A stretch of 64,000 bases of DNA from Thermoplasmata archaeon. GTDB taxonomy: Archaea > Thermoplasmatota > Thermoplasmata > Thermoplasmatales > Thermoplasmataceae. The notes under the pieces were generated by a model that had not been told where the DNA came from, did no database searches, and was given only the letters and a program-made list of their open reading frames with translations. The stretch covers positions 62,001 through 126,000 of the forward strand of contig JAJZZE010000045.1 in NCBI GenBank assembly GCA_021797735.1. The letters are read 5' to 3'. A program made the position numbers and the translations under genes. How positions within the stretch are numbered: the stretch's first letter is position 1; each line of letters starts with the position of its first letter. Positions 46,261-55,803 of the stretch are shown one piece after another.

Positions 46261-46454
46261 GTGATTATATGAATATCAAAAAAATAATTATAATATCCTA
46301 TTTCGCTGTTTTATTGTTGTCTATAAATGCCGTTATAGAAGGTTTTTTAATACATAATAATGTTTTTATTTATATAGGTATAATCGGTATAATATTTTCA
46401 ATAATATTATTATCGCTTTTATTATTGAATAAAATGCCTAATAAATATATATAG
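46254..46454 (+). CDS. Small two-TM membrane protein, candidate partner/immunity protein
   Basis: 66 residues with two hydrophobic segments (about 9-28 and 34-58), a KK before the first and a short polar tail. It begins inside the last codons of the precursor gene. An ATG at 46269 preceded by GGTGA (46261-46265) gives a 61-residue version and is the likelier start. Coupling and topology suggest a protein that protects against, or helps export, the upstream product. This is inference. Confidence 0.6.
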   Translation: MLGDYMNIKKIIIISYFAVLLLSINAVIEGFLIHNNVFIYIGIIGIIFSIILLSLLLLNKMPNKYI

Positions 46455-46481
46455 AAATAAAAAAATAGGAATTAGTGAAAT

Positions 46482-46589
46482 TACTCTTCTTTACCTCATT
46501 AATTTCCCATTGTTGATGACGACGGAAGCCAGAAAAAGCAGATCATTTCACAAATCGTAATGGGACACAATCAACACAAAGAACAGTAA
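46482..46589 (+). repeat. 108-bp direct repeat, copy B
   Basis: Second copy of the repeat at 44509-44616, same orientation, two mismatches. It lies 27 nt after the stop of the small membrane-protein gene, so the two copies bracket the precursor cassette. Confidence 0.85.
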
Positions 46590-46625
46590 ATAAAATATAA
46601 ATAACATACAGCAATTACTCTACAA

Positions 46626-47216
46626 ATGTATAGCATTTATATCCTGCTACCTGTAACAATCCTATTAACAACAGCAATTTTGGCATTCATGCATATGCTT
46701 GCCCCGGACCACTGGACACCTATATTATCATATTCCCTTAAAAACAAGGTGGACCGTAAAAAAACAGGTGTAATATCACTTTCTTTGGGATTCCTCCACG
46801 GGTTATTCTCAGCACTGCTATCATTATTAATAGTTTTTGTTGGAATTTATTTTTTCCCGGCATATTATGTTAGAATTTTTTCCATCCTTTTACTGGTATT
46901 TATCGCAATTTACATAATTATCAATGCACATTTTGAAAATGAAAATGATAAAGGTATAAGTAGATCAATGTTACTGGTCAGTGTGATACCTGACCCGGCG
47001 ATAGTACCCTTTATCTTACTGGCAATAATCTATGGCATTTCCTTTGTATATATTGCAGTTGTATTATTTATTGTTATATCTACATTATCTTTATTTATCG
47101 TTACAATAGGATTAGGCAACATCATAAAAAGTAAAATAAATAAAATTACACCAAAAAATGTGGATTATTTGGTATCTCTAATTTTATTATTGACGGCTAT
47201 TTTTATTGTGGTATAA
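46626..47216 (+). CDS. Membrane protein with HMLAPDHW motif, metal-transporter-like
   Basis: 196 residues and six predicted spans. TM1 carries HMLAPDHW (about 22-29), comparable with the HxxxxD/HA-E-PDH motifs of NicO/UreH-type nickel and cobalt carriers. A second feature is SLGFLHGLFSALLSLL in TM2. Probably a divergent member of that superfamily. The metal is unknown. It follows the second direct repeat by 36 nt, so its promoter lies in or beside the repeat. Confidence 0.6.
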   Translation: MYSIYILLPVTILLTTAILAFMHMLAPDHWTPILSYSLKNKVDRKKTGVISLSLGFLHGLFSALLSLLIVFVGIYFFPAYYVRIFSILLLVFIAIYIIINAHFENENDKGISRSMLLVSVIPDPAIVPFILLAIIYGISFVYIAVVLFIVISTLSLFIVTIGLGNIIKSKINKITPKNVDYLVSLILLLTAIFIVV

Positions 47217-47519
47217 ATAGTAGTTTACCGGGATATGATAATACTCAAATCGATTTCAGGCACATAGTTTTTCTACTATGAAAATCAACGGTTTAATTGA
47301 AGCACCATACCAGTTAAAATGCGATAATTTATTAATTTTAACACATGATTATGAATGCGTTACTGAAAAAACGGTAAGAAAATTACCGTGATGCCCGCAT
47401 GGAAACAGTTAGTCAGGTATTATATGAAATAAATATGATTAACCTGCAATAATACATCTGCCGTAATTTATATTTTATAGATTAAAATATTATAGATGTA
47501 TATAATATCGGCGGTAAGC
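47217..47519. other. Spacer with a short unassigned ORF and hairpin
   Basis: A 37-codon plus-strand ORF at 47278-47391 (MKINGLIEAPYQLKCDNLLI onward) ends within a perfect hairpin ACGGTAA/TTACCGT (47371-47389). No homology is recognised and no TATA precedes it. The right end contains the amidohydrolase promoter (TTTATATTTTATAG around 47466). Confidence 0.35.
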
Positions 47520-48896
47520 ATGGATTATGATTTAAAACTTGTCAATGGCAATATATTAACAGATGATGGATTTATCGATTCCGCTGGTATTAAAAACGGT
47601 TTATTTTCATCTATGAAGCCTCATGGACCATCTAAAAAAACCATGGATTTAAATGGTAAATATGTAATACCGGGATTTATAGATGCACACACACATATGT
47701 TGACCCTTGGATTGCAGCAGAATAAATTAAATTTTGAAAATGTCAATGATATAAGCACTATAATAAACATGGTATATCAGAGATCATTAAGCGATGAAAA
47801 GATTATAACAGGATATAACTGGGACGAATCACTCTGGCACGGTGAATACATAACAAAAAAGGATTTGGATATAGTGAAAAAACCTGTAATACTCTACCGT
47901 CGTGATTTGCATACGGCAGCATTGAACTCTAAGGCGCTGGAAACTCTAAACATTGATTCAAATAATGGCATTATAAACGAGGAACTCATGCGAAAAATTG
48001 AATATATCACAGAACCCGATGAAAACGAGATAATCAGTGCATTAAAAAAGTCAATTGGAATTTCAAAGTCCTACGGTGTAACAACCTTTAGGGATATGGT
48101 TGATTTAAAAACGTACAATGCATATAAAAATATAAGTAGCTGTGTTACAATCTATAAATCAATATACAGTAATTTTTATTTCAATGGTTTTGGAAGTAAT
48201 ATGGGCGATTTGGGAATAAAAATATTCATGGATGGATCCATAGGTTCCGGTACTGCAGCACATATAAACAGTAAAAATCTAAAAATGGATACAAATTCAT
48301 TAATAGGCATGGCAAATAGTTACTGGAATAAAAATTTGCCACTAGCAGTACATGCAATAGGAGAAGTAGCTATTGATACTGTATTGAAAGCATTTTCAAA
48401 GAGCCCTGGAAAAATAAGGAATTCAGTAGAGCATTTTGAATTAATGAATGATGATACAATAAATAATGTGAATGACAGTACGGTAATTTCATCACAGCCG
48501 AATTATCTACAATGGAATAATGATAATGGTATGTATGAAAATGCCCTTGGTAAGGAGTGGTTATCAAAAAATAATTCCTTCAGGCATATTCTGGATGCAG
48601 GAAAGCATCTGGCATTTGGATCTGATTGTATGCCATTTAACCCGTTTTATGGAATAAATTTTGCAATAAATAGTAAATACAGCAATCAGAGAATAAATAT
48701 TTTTGAGGCTATTAAGGCATATACACACGGTTCCGCATATTTACTTGGGAAAGAAAAATATATGGGTAAAATAGAAAATAATTACAGGGCAGATTTTATA
48801 ATACTGGATGATAATTTCTTTAAAAATTTAAATGATATATCAATGTATAAACCGGTTGAAACGTTTATTAACGGTATTTCAGTTTTTAAAAGGTAA
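47520..48896 (+). CDS. Amidohydrolase, YtcJ-like
   Basis: 458 residues from the ATG at 47520 (an in-frame ATG 8 codons upstream is possible). Metal-dependent hydrolase fold: IPGFIDAHTHML near residue 50, HAIGEVAID with the conserved His, and FGSDCMPFNPFYG with the catalytic Asp late in the barrel. AYTHGSAYLLGKEKYMGKIENNYRADFIILD closes the amidohydrolase beta-sandwich. Substrate unknown, with relatives acting on N-substituted amides. Confidence 0.82.
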   Translation: MDYDLKLVNGNILTDDGFIDSAGIKNGLFSSMKPHGPSKKTMDLNGKYVIPGFIDAHTHMLTLGLQQNKLNFENVNDISTIINMVYQRSLSDEKIITGYNWDESLWHGEYITKKDLDIVKKPVILYRRDLHTAALNSKALETLNIDSNNGIINEELMRKIEYITEPDENEIISALKKSIGISKSYGVTTFRDMVDLKTYNAYKNISSCVTIYKSIYSNFYFNGFGSNMGDLGIKIFMDGSIGSGTAAHINSKNLKMDTNSLIGMANSYWNKNLPLAVHAIGEVAIDTVLKAFSKSPGKIRNSVEHFELMNDDTINNVNDSTVISSQPNYLQWNNDNGMYENALGKEWLSKNNSFRHILDAGKHLAFGSDCMPFNPFYGINFAINSKYSNQRINIFEAIKAYTHGSAYLLGKEKYMGKIENNYRADFIILDDNFFKNLNDISMYKPVETFINGISVFKR

Positions 48897-49075
48897 AGGT
48901 TTAAATTTTATCATTAAAACGCTAATAAAACAGGTCTGAGGAAAAATTTGAAAAATATGTTATAAACAGCCGGTAAATTGATTTTTATCATGTTTCATAC
49001 TGTAATTTTCTATTACCATTACATATTTATCATAAAATGGTGAAAATTTAAATAGTGTTTATATAAAAATTAAAT

Positions 49076-51454
49076 TCATATTCCAACGGTTTTGAATGAG
49101 GCATTTTTGATGAAATCTATACCTGCAGTGAATATAAATGTAACTACCAGAATTTCCACTATGTATATTGCAGGAAGCGGGGTTACAAGTATGCCACGCC
49201 AGGATATCAGAGAAATTACAATTATATCGAGTATGCTGGATACCAGTAAAAATTTACTGGGCATTGAAGACCACATACTACGCCTCTCCCTGACCATATA
49301 TACTGTAAATTGACCGCTGAATACAAGCATATCAAAGATAAATGTATTTATCTCATCTACTGAAAGCCTCTGGTATAACGATACCCACAATGCAAAGAAC
49401 GATTCAACCAGTACAAATGAAGCCAGAATTAGAGAGGCCGTAACCAGTTTTTTTGCACTCCATATCTCCGGCGCTTTTGAATACCTTACATTGTCGGTAG
49501 CTATAGACATGGTTACAAAGTCGTTGGCGAACAGTAATAATATGATATCGAATGGTGTTGTCACAAAGAATCTTACAATGAAGAATGATAATGTCAGGAA
49601 GAGCACAACCTGCAATGTTTTTATGATTTTGTTTATTGTATATGTCAGCATCCGCTGGTATATCTTCCTTCCTGTTTTAATCGACTCGACTATATCAGTT
49701 AATCCTTCATGGGTCAGTACCATGCTCGCCGATGCTTTCGCCACATCTGTTGCACTGGCGACAGCTATGCCAACCTCTGCCTGTTTCAATGCCGGTGCAT
49801 CGTTGACCCCATCACCGGTCATACCCACATAATGTTTTCCCTTCTGCAGGGTTTTTATAATATAATATTTATCCTCTGGGTATACCTCGGAGAAGACATT
49901 GCATTCCTCTATTTTTTTCATCTCATTATTTTCATCCTTTATATTTTTAATATCATTGATATTGCATATGGTGTTTCCGATATCAACCTCTCCTGCTATT
50001 TCCTTTGCTATTAAATTGGTATCACCGGTAACCATCTTCGGGCTTACTCCAAGTGATCTGATTTCGTCAATAAAATCCCGGCTATCCGCTCTTGGACGGT
50101 CATAAAGAGGAATTATCCCGACCATACTTGTTTTGCCATCCTCCTCAATTGCAACGGAAATCGTTCTGAAACCCTTTGATGACATTTCTTCAAGAATTTT
50201 ATCATATGCATCCTTATCAATAGTGCACATGGTTGCAATCACCTGTGGAGCTCCCTTCATGGTCTTAATAGTTTTATTATTGTACTGAACAACCGCCTCT
50301 GTTCTTTTAATTGACGGATCAAATGGCTGGAAACTAATTCTATGGTAACTGCCCGGGTCAAATTTATTTTCCTCCAAACATGAAATCACCGCCATATCTA
50401 TTGGATCCTCGCTTGCCTCATCAGATGCCATATATGCATATTTCACAACATCTTCTTTTGTAAATCCGCCGAGGGGTACGGGTTCTCCAACCTTCATGCG
50501 GTTCTCGGTAATTGTCCCGGTCTTATCAAGGTTCAGTATATTCATTGATGCAACATCCTCTGCAGCGTTGAGTCTCGTTACAAGTATGCCCTTCTTGGAT
50601 AGTTCTTCAGCACCGAGTGCCATTGCTATGGTGAATGTTGCCGGAAGTGCTACAGGTATTGATGCAATTAATACAATCAATGCAAATGGCAGTACATCGG
50701 AAATGCTGATGCCCGAAATTAATGAGAATGCCGTTAAGGCCGCAACAAGCACAACATCTATTGCTATTAAATATTTCACAATATTCAGTATTAATTTCTC
50801 CAGATGTGACTCTACCCTGGCTGATTCAACAAGTTCAGTGGTCTTGCCGAAATACGTTTTTGATCCGGTAGAAACAACGACACCGGTGGATTCCCCCCTT
50901 TTTACAATAGAGCTGGAATACGCCATATTACTGGTGGATTTATTAACCGGCATTGATTCCCCGGTGAGTGCCGATTGGTCAACCGAAACCTCACCATTAA
51001 GGATTTTAGTATCTGCAGGTATGATATCCCCCAATCTTATATGGATAACATCGCCGGGAACTATATATCTGGCAGACGTTACCTCCCATTTTCCATCGCG
51101 GAGAACCCTTGCCTGGACATTCAGTTTCTGTTTCAGTAATTCAACGGCATTTTCCGCACGGCTTTCCTGTGCAAAGCTAATAATTGCATTGAAAACCAGT
51201 AGAAAGGCAATAATATACATATCCAGATATTTATCGAGAATATATGTTAATACCACGGCAACCTCGAGCATCCATGGCACCGGTGCCCAGAATTTTTTTA
51301 AAAATTTTATTACAGGGCTTTCTTTCTTCTCCTTGATTTCATTATAGCCATAGGTCTGTAATCTCTGCTTTGCTTCATCTGAGGATAAGCCGTTACTGGT
51401 ACAGGACAGATCCTTTAAGACCTCATCCACGCTGGACTTTTCATAATCAGGCAT
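49076..51454 (-). CDS. Plasma-membrane-type proton-pumping P-ATPase (P3A)
   Basis: About 792 residues. The phosphorylation motif is [15 protein letters not shown] lies in the actuator domain and [15 protein letters not shown] is the hinge motif. N-terminal segments match P3A H+-ATPases of fungi, plants and acidophilic archaea. It would extrude protons to hold internal pH in acid. I start at [12 protein letters not shown] (51454). The 13 codons upstream in frame belong to the IS3-type terminus, which ends 2 nt before this ATG. No GGTGA or TATA is obvious directly upstream. Confidence 0.9.
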   Translation of the reverse strand: MPDYEKSSVDEVLKDLSCTSNGLSSDEAKQRLQTYGYNEIKEKKESPVIKFLKKFWAPVPWMLEVAVVLTYILDKYLDMYIIAFLLVFNAIISFAQESRAENAVELLKQKLNVQARVLRDGKWEVTSARYIVPGDVIHIRLGDIIPADTKILNGEVSVDQSALTGESMPVNKSTSNMAYSSSIVKRGESTGVVVSTGSKTYFGKTTELVESARVESHLEKLILNIVKYLIAIDVVLVAALTAFSLISGISISDVLPFALIVLIASIPVALPATFTIAMALGAEELSKKGILVTRLNAAEDVASMNILNLDKTGTITENRMKVGEPVPLGGFTKEDVVKYAYMASDEASEDPIDMAVISCLEENKFDPGSYHRISFQPFDPSIKRTEAVVQYNNKTIKTMKGAPQVIATMCTIDKDAYDKILEEMSSKGFRTISVAIEEDGKTSMVGIIPLYDRPRADSRDFIDEIRSLGVSPKMVTGDTNLIAKEIAGEVDIGNTICNINDIKNIKDENNEMKKIEECNVFSEVYPEDKYYIIKTLQKGKHYVGMTGDGVNDAPALKQAEVGIAVASATDVAKASASMVLTHEGLTDIVESIKTGRKIYQRMLTYTINKIIKTLQVVLFLTLSFFIVRFFVTTPFDIILLLFANDFVTMSIATDNVRYSKAPEIWSAKKLVTASLILASFVLVESFFALWVSLYQRLSVDEINTFIFDMLVFSGQFTVYMVRERRSMWSSMPSKFLLVSSILDIIVISLISWRGILVTPLPAIYIVEILVVTFIFTAGIDFIKNASFKTVGI

Positions 51455-51456
51455 TA

Positions 51457-51546
51457 TGGTCTGCCCCATAGAAAACCGGACAGTTTTTGACACATTTTAA
51501 TGGACATCTTATATTGCCTCTCTTCCGTTAAGTTCCATTATAGCCA
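51457..51546 (-). mobile_element. IS3-family (IS2-like) terminus and OrfB remnant
   Basis: On the plus strand TGGTCTGCCCCATAGAAAAC begins at 51457 and continues CGGACAG. It resembles the IS2-group terminal repeat (TGG..TTGCCCC..). Between it and orfA only about 60 nt remain. The minus frame reads AIMELNGREAI then a stop, comparable with the junction before OrfB. Almost all of OrfB has been deleted. I did not find the opposite terminus. Confidence 0.5.
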
Positions 51547-51819
51547 TTACTTTTTCCCCCTTTCTAAGGCCTTTTTGAATACATCTATAACCATTGCCTG
51601 GTCATCAACCATCTGCTTTAGCCGTTTCCTTTCCCGTGCCTTGCCAGGATTATTCCCGGCCAATCCGTTCTTGGCGCCCTCAAAGAATTTATTCCTCCAT
51701 TCATAGTATACGGATGATGTTATTTCATATTTCCTGCATAGATCTGCCACTGTTATATCTGTATTAATCGATTCCATTATAATATTAAATTTCTCCTCAC
51801 TGCTTTTATGATTCTTCAT
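51547..51819 (-). CDS. IS3-family transposase OrfA (helix-turn-helix subunit)
   Basis: 90 residues: a helix-turn-helix domain (ITVADLCRKYEITSSVYYEWRNKFFEGAKNGL) followed by a leucine-zipper-like helix, as in IS3-family OrfA proteins. The gene ends with GAAAGGGGGAAAAAG, a plausible slippery site for the OrfAB fusion, but OrfB is missing. A non-autonomous remnant that could at most bind its own ends. Confidence 0.85.
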   Translation of the reverse strand: MKNHKSSEEKFNIIMESINTDITVADLCRKYEITSSVYYEWRNKFFEGAKNGLAGNNPGKARERKRLKQMVDDQAMVIDVFKKALERGKK

Positions 51820-52104
51820 AATTTCATACCTTAATATAGATAATAATATTCTATGTTATTTATATATTACTTTCAGAACCTTTCAGGCCTAATGTAATGT
51901 ATACCGGCGGCATATGTTCCTGGCATAGCATTTCACTGGTTTTGAGAATGGTGTAATATGCCAGGTAAACAGCAATATAAAAATACATGGTGATTTCAAT
52001 GGTATAATCATACTTAGCATCAGCAGGATACCGGAGAAAATACAATAACGTTAGATATTCTTGAAAGGTTTATTGCAGGAGGTTCGCATAGATTTTATTA
52101 TATA
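51820..52104. other. Spacer with no recognisable gene
   Basis: About 285 nt between the IS3 remnant and the molybdopterin oxidoreductase. One plus frame near 52040-52085 reads TITLDILERFIAGGSHR, which could be coding debris. No terminal repeat of the IS was found. Confidence 0.35.
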
Positions 52105-52722
52105 TCATTTTTCAATCCCTGAATTTCTTTTAATGGATTTCCATTTAAATCCCTTAAATCTTTCCTCATCTTCTACTTTACCGCGTTCATGGTAACCGTA
52201 AGCCTCCCAGTAACCGTCCTCATATTTTTCCATTAATCTTATGCCCATTAACCATTTTGCACTCTTCCACCCATATAACGCTGGCATAAATGGCCTTGCC
52301 GGAAATCCATGGATCACCTCCAGGGGTTTACCGTTCATTTTCAGTGCTATTATATTTTTTTCGTTTATGGCATCATCATACGGTACAGGTGTATCATACC
52401 CATCGGCACATTCAAACATGACCCAGTTAGCATTTTCCGCTGGATCCGATTTTAATATTAAATCTCTCAATGAAGGACCTGCCCATTTAACATTTTTTAT
52501 TGACCATTTTGTAACGCAGTTGAAATCTGAGATATATTCAAGGTTATTCATTTCACTGAGTTCTTTATAGGTATATTCCATAGGTTTTTTTACCAGTCCT
52601 GAAACCCTTAAAGACCATTTATTTGCATCTATTTCTGGATTTCCAAACGCACTGTAAATAATCCAGTTGCCTATGAAATGCTGCCCGGGATTTTTTACTT
52701 CAATTTTTTCCATGTTTTCCAT
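52105..52722 (-). CDS. Molybdopterin-dependent oxidoreductase, sulfite-oxidase fold
   Basis: 205 residues. The Moco-binding core shows WSLRVSGLVKKPMEYTYKEL, SDFNCVTKWSIKNVKWAGPSL with the Mo-ligating Cys, and GFPARPFMPALYGWKSAKWL. These match the YedY/sulfite oxidase catalytic domain. No twin-arginine signal is present, so it is probably cytoplasmic. No dimerisation or heme domain follows. Substrate unknown. It is divergent from an OFA-type transporter. Confidence 0.88.
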   Translation of the reverse strand: MENMEKIEVKNPGQHFIGNWIIYSAFGNPEIDANKWSLRVSGLVKKPMEYTYKELSEMNNLEYISDFNCVTKWSIKNVKWAGPSLRDLILKSDPAENANWVMFECADGYDTPVPYDDAINEKNIIALKMNGKPLEVIHGFPARPFMPALYGWKSAKWLMGIRLMEKYEDGYWEAYGYHERGKVEDEERFKGFKWKSIKRNSGIEK

Positions 52723-52839
52723 TGGTAAAACATTTAAAATACATATTTAATAATTATCAAAAATAATTTTTATAATGCATTTATGATGAAATAGAATAAA
52801 CACAAATAAAATTTTTATAACATCCCACAATTTAAAAAG

Positions 52840-53961
52840 ATGAAGAGAGGATATCTTATAACGGGCATTATAATAATGTCTTTTAATTCATTATATCAGT
52901 ATTCCTGGAATACCTTTGAACCCTTATTAAAATCAGGGTTAAATGTTACTTTAGTTGAAATTCAGATTGCATTTACATTATTTGCCATATTTTCTACAGG
53001 TTTTCAGGGAATAGGTGGTTATTTTGCGGATAAAAATGGCCCGAGGAATATAGGAATACTATCCGCAATTTTTGCCTCATCGGGTTTTATAGGCACATCG
53101 TTTATACACAGTCTGTATTTATTCTATTTTTTCTGGTCTCTGGGCAGTATAGGTGAGGGCATATTATATGGGCTGGCAGCAAATCTGGCTGTAAAATGGT
53201 TTAAGGGCAAAAGAGGTTTTGCCGTTGGTTTTGTTTCACTGGGATTTGGCTTGGGTGCGGCAATTGCAAATATATTTATTGCAAGGGCAGTAAGTTTCAG
53301 GACGCCCATGCTTATTATAGGCATTGTTGAAATAATAGTATTACCATTACTGTTAATAAAGGCAAAATATCCCGAATCAGACCAGATGGCAGGAGAAAAA
53401 ACTGTAAAAAATCTTAAAAATAAAACATTCTGGGTATTATACATATCATTCATACTGGGGGCAATGCCGTTAATTGTAATATCCGCATCCTTCGGCTACC
53501 TCGGGTCGACGTTACCAGTATTTGAATTCACAGTTCTGGTATCATTATTTCCATTACTGAGCGGTGTAAGCAGGCCTATTTTGGGTTATGTATCTGATTC
53601 ACTGGGCAGACCAAGAATGGTATTGATAATTTATATATTTACAATAATAGGTGCTATTTTTCTATTATTAAGATCATATGTTATTGCAATAATATTAATA
53701 GGTTTTTTTGGTGGATCATTAATTTCAATGTATTTCTCATTAATCGGGGATATATTCGGGCCGAGATTCTCAACAGCAAATAACGGAGTATTCTATACGG
53801 GAAAAGCAATATCCGGTTTTCTTGGAAGTACAGTATTTGCTGCACTGTTTATAATAAGCCATGAAACATCATTTATCTTCGTTCTGGTATCTGCTATAGT
53901 TGCAGTAATATTTTTATTACTGTCAATGGCAAAAAAAGTTTTTATGGTTCCCAATGTATAA
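52840..53961 (+). CDS. MFS transporter, oxalate/formate antiporter-like
   Basis: 373 residues and 12 spans. TGFQGIGGYFADKNGPRNIG is motif A of the OFA subgroup and GRPRMVLIIYIFTIIGA belongs to its half-repeat. YQYSWNTFEPLLK in TM1 is also OFA-like. It may carry a monocarboxylate or dicarboxylate. AATTTAAAAAG precedes the ATG. Confidence 0.82.
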   Translation: MKRGYLITGIIIMSFNSLYQYSWNTFEPLLKSGLNVTLVEIQIAFTLFAIFSTGFQGIGGYFADKNGPRNIGILSAIFASSGFIGTSFIHSLYLFYFFWSLGSIGEGILYGLAANLAVKWFKGKRGFAVGFVSLGFGLGAAIANIFIARAVSFRTPMLIIGIVEIIVLPLLLIKAKYPESDQMAGEKTVKNLKNKTFWVLYISFILGAMPLIVISASFGYLGSTLPVFEFTVLVSLFPLLSGVSRPILGYVSDSLGRPRMVLIIYIFTIIGAIFLLLRSYVIAIILIGFFGGSLISMYFSLIGDIFGPRFSTANNGVFYTGKAISGFLGSTVFAALFIISHETSFIFVLVSAIVAVIFLLLSMAKKVFMVPNV

Positions 53962-53990
53962 TTATTTATTTAAATAAATAATTATGGTTT

Positions 53991-54683
53991 ATGGTAAATA
54001 TTGATGATGCGGTTATAGCAAAATATGAATTTAATGGTTATAAATTCGAAATACTTGTAGATCCAGATGCTGAATCACGGATAAGAGCTGGAAAAATTGA
54101 TATAGAAAAGGATTTAGCAATACCGGAAGTTTTCAAGGATGCAAAGAAAGGAGATAGAACAAACGAAGAAATATTAAAAAAGGTATTTAAAACATCCGAT
54201 ATAGGGGATATAGCCATACAGATATTAAGAAAGGGTCAGATACAGTTAACAACGGAGCAGAGAAAGGAAATGGTCGAATCCAAGAGGAAACAGGTAATCA
54301 GTGAAATTGTAAGGGAGGCCACAAATCCACAGACAAATACGCCGATACCGGCTATAAGAATAGAGGAGGCAATGGAAGAAGCCAAAATCAGAATAGACCC
54401 GTTTAAAAGTGTTGAAGATCAGGTTCAGATGGTTTTGAAGGCAATAAGACCACTGATACCCATAAGAATGGAAAAGGCCAGGCTGGGCATAAAATTATCT
54501 GGGGATGCATACGGTAAGGTATACGGTGATCTGGTAAGGTTCGGAACCATATTAAAGGAGGAATGGTCAAATGGAGGTGAATATATGTGTATAATAGAGA
54601 TACCTGCAGGAATGCAGGGGGATTTAATGGATATGCTAAACAAAAAAACTAACGGTGATGTTGACATAAAATTGTTGAAATAA
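53991..54683 (+). CDS. Ribosome maturation factor SBDS (Sdo1)
   Basis: 230 residues, three-domain SBDS protein that helps activate the large ribosomal subunit. FEILVDPDAESRIRAGKIDIEKDLAIPEVFKDAKKGDR, LRKGQIQLTTEQRKEM and NPQTNTPIPAIRIEEAM are family blocks. TTTAAATAAATA lies about 20 nt before the ATG. In most archaea it is followed directly by rrp4. Here a 451-nt insertion-bearing spacer intervenes. Confidence 0.95.
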   Translation: MVNIDDAVIAKYEFNGYKFEILVDPDAESRIRAGKIDIEKDLAIPEVFKDAKKGDRTNEEILKKVFKTSDIGDIAIQILRKGQIQLTTEQRKEMVESKRKQVISEIVREATNPQTNTPIPAIRIEEAMEEAKIRIDPFKSVEDQVQMVLKAIRPLIPIRMEKARLGIKLSGDAYGKVYGDLVRFGTILKEEWSNGGEYMCIIEIPAGMQGDLMDMLNKKTNGDVDIKLLK

Positions 54684-54740
54684 TTTATAATATGTCCATA
54701 ATAAAAATATTTTATATGTAGATTTATGGAATTTAAGCAG

Positions 54741-55077
54741 AAAGCCCGCAACTTTGGTTATGGAATTAATGCAAACATATATATTAAAGAAATACATAAA
54801 AGAGAAAGTATGAAAAGGTATTCATGTCAACCTATAGATTTAGAATTTGCCCTGATAATTCACAGATGATTAATTTAGATTTAACATTTAATAATGTAAT
54901 TTATAAATGTAATTGATCTAAGCACGGTAGGGATTTGAACACAGCTATAAATATGAAAAATACAGGTTTATAGTGGAGAAGAACGCTCCCAATTTTAAGC
55001 CTGTGGGCATAGTTACTACCGCAAAACAAGCATGCAGGATGGAGCGGGAAGCCAGTTTACTTGAACTGGCATGTCAC
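54741..55077 (+). mobile_element. Miniature IS200/IS605-type element with internally deleted tnpB
   Basis: The left end resembles an IS605 hairpin (GCCCGCAAC, TTTG, GTTATGG at 54744-54763). From 54824 one frame reads MSTYRFRICPDNSQMINLDL, a TnpB N-terminus (RxLYP-type). After a stop the same frame continues SKHGRDLNTAINMKNTGL, the TnpB C-terminal ribbon end. So the middle of the gene, including RuvC, is deleted. A non-coding 3' part follows, with hairpin GCCAGTT/AACTGGC (55051-55070) and the terminus ATGTCAC (55071-55077), shared with the relic at 14.5 kb. It separates SBDS from rrp4. Confidence 0.7.
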
Positions 55078-55123
55078 GGCAAATATAAATATATAAGTAA
55101 TATATTTCATAAAAATAATTAAG

Positions 55124-55128
55124 GGTGA
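55124..55128 (+). promoter_or_regulatory. GGTGA ribosome binding site deciding the TTG start of rrp4
   Basis: GGTGA lies 6 nt before TTG at 55135. The same motif precedes rrp41 (6 nt), rrp42 (5 nt), the eL43 gene (5 nt), the eL21 gene (7 nt) and the thiolase gene (5 nt), which justifies the non-ATG start here. Confidence 0.7.
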
Positions 55129-55134
55129 AAATAA

Positions 55135-55803
55135 TTGGAAACAAAACAGATAGTTTATCCTGGTGATAGGGTCGATGTAGATGATCTTAAGCCAAGAAAT
55201 GGTATGTACGAAAATAATTCAGAATATTTTTCTGAATATTTTGGTGTTGTTCAGAAAAGCGAGAAGTTTATTGATATTGCTCCTTTTAACAGTCCATATT
55301 TACCAAGGGCAAATGATAAAATTATAGGAAAGATAATGGATATAGGTGCAACGATGTGGACTGTGGATATAAATTCCCCATATTATTCCCTACTGCATAT
55401 GAACGATACACCATGGCACGTTTCTTCAGGTGATTTAGGCAGATATTTAAATATAGGGGATTATATATATGCAAAAATTTCTGTTTCAAACGAAATAAAG
55501 GAGAGCTGGCTGACATTAAGGGATAATGGCTTAAAAAAGCTTGAGGTCGGAAGAATAATATCAGTAAAGCCGCCTAAGGTACCCAGGGTAATAGGTAAGG
55601 GTGGAAATATGATAAATCTGATAAAAAATGAAACGGATACCAGGGTAATTGTAGGGCAGAATGGTTTTATATGGATTGATGGCGATGTAGACAATGTAAA
55701 CAATGCAATAACGGCAATAAAAATAGTTGAAAAAGAAGCACACATAATTGGTTTGACAGATAGAATGTCAGAATATTTAAAGAAATTGAAAGGTGAAAAT
55801 TAA
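55135..55803 (+). CDS. rrp4: Exosome cap subunit Rrp4
   Basis: 222 residues, RNA-binding cap of the archaeal exosome. An N-terminal domain precedes an S1 domain (about 65-140) and a KH domain with GKGG (IGKGGNMINLIKN). Start codon TTG selected from GGTGA 6 nt upstream and homology of the first residues. Its stop overlaps the rrp41 ATG (TAATG). The promoter may now lie in, or downstream of, the miniature IS605 element (TATAAATATATAAG at 55083-55096). Confidence 0.93.
   Translation: METKQIVYPGDRVDVDDLKPRNGMYENNSEYFSEYFGVVQKSEKFIDIAPFNSPYLPRANDKIIGKIMDIGATMWTVDINSPYYSLLHMNDTPWHVSSGDLGRYLNIGDYIYAKISVSNEIKESWLTLRDNGLKKLEVGRIISVKPPKVPRVIGKGGNMINLIKNETDTRVIVGQNGFIWIDGDVDNVNNAITAIKIVEKEAHIIGLTDRMSEYLKKLKGEN

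Noticed and set aside
50496-51347. 283-codon plus-strand open frame opposite the P-type ATPase
   Set aside because: Antisense shadow of the ATPase, with low-complexity Ser/Thr composition.
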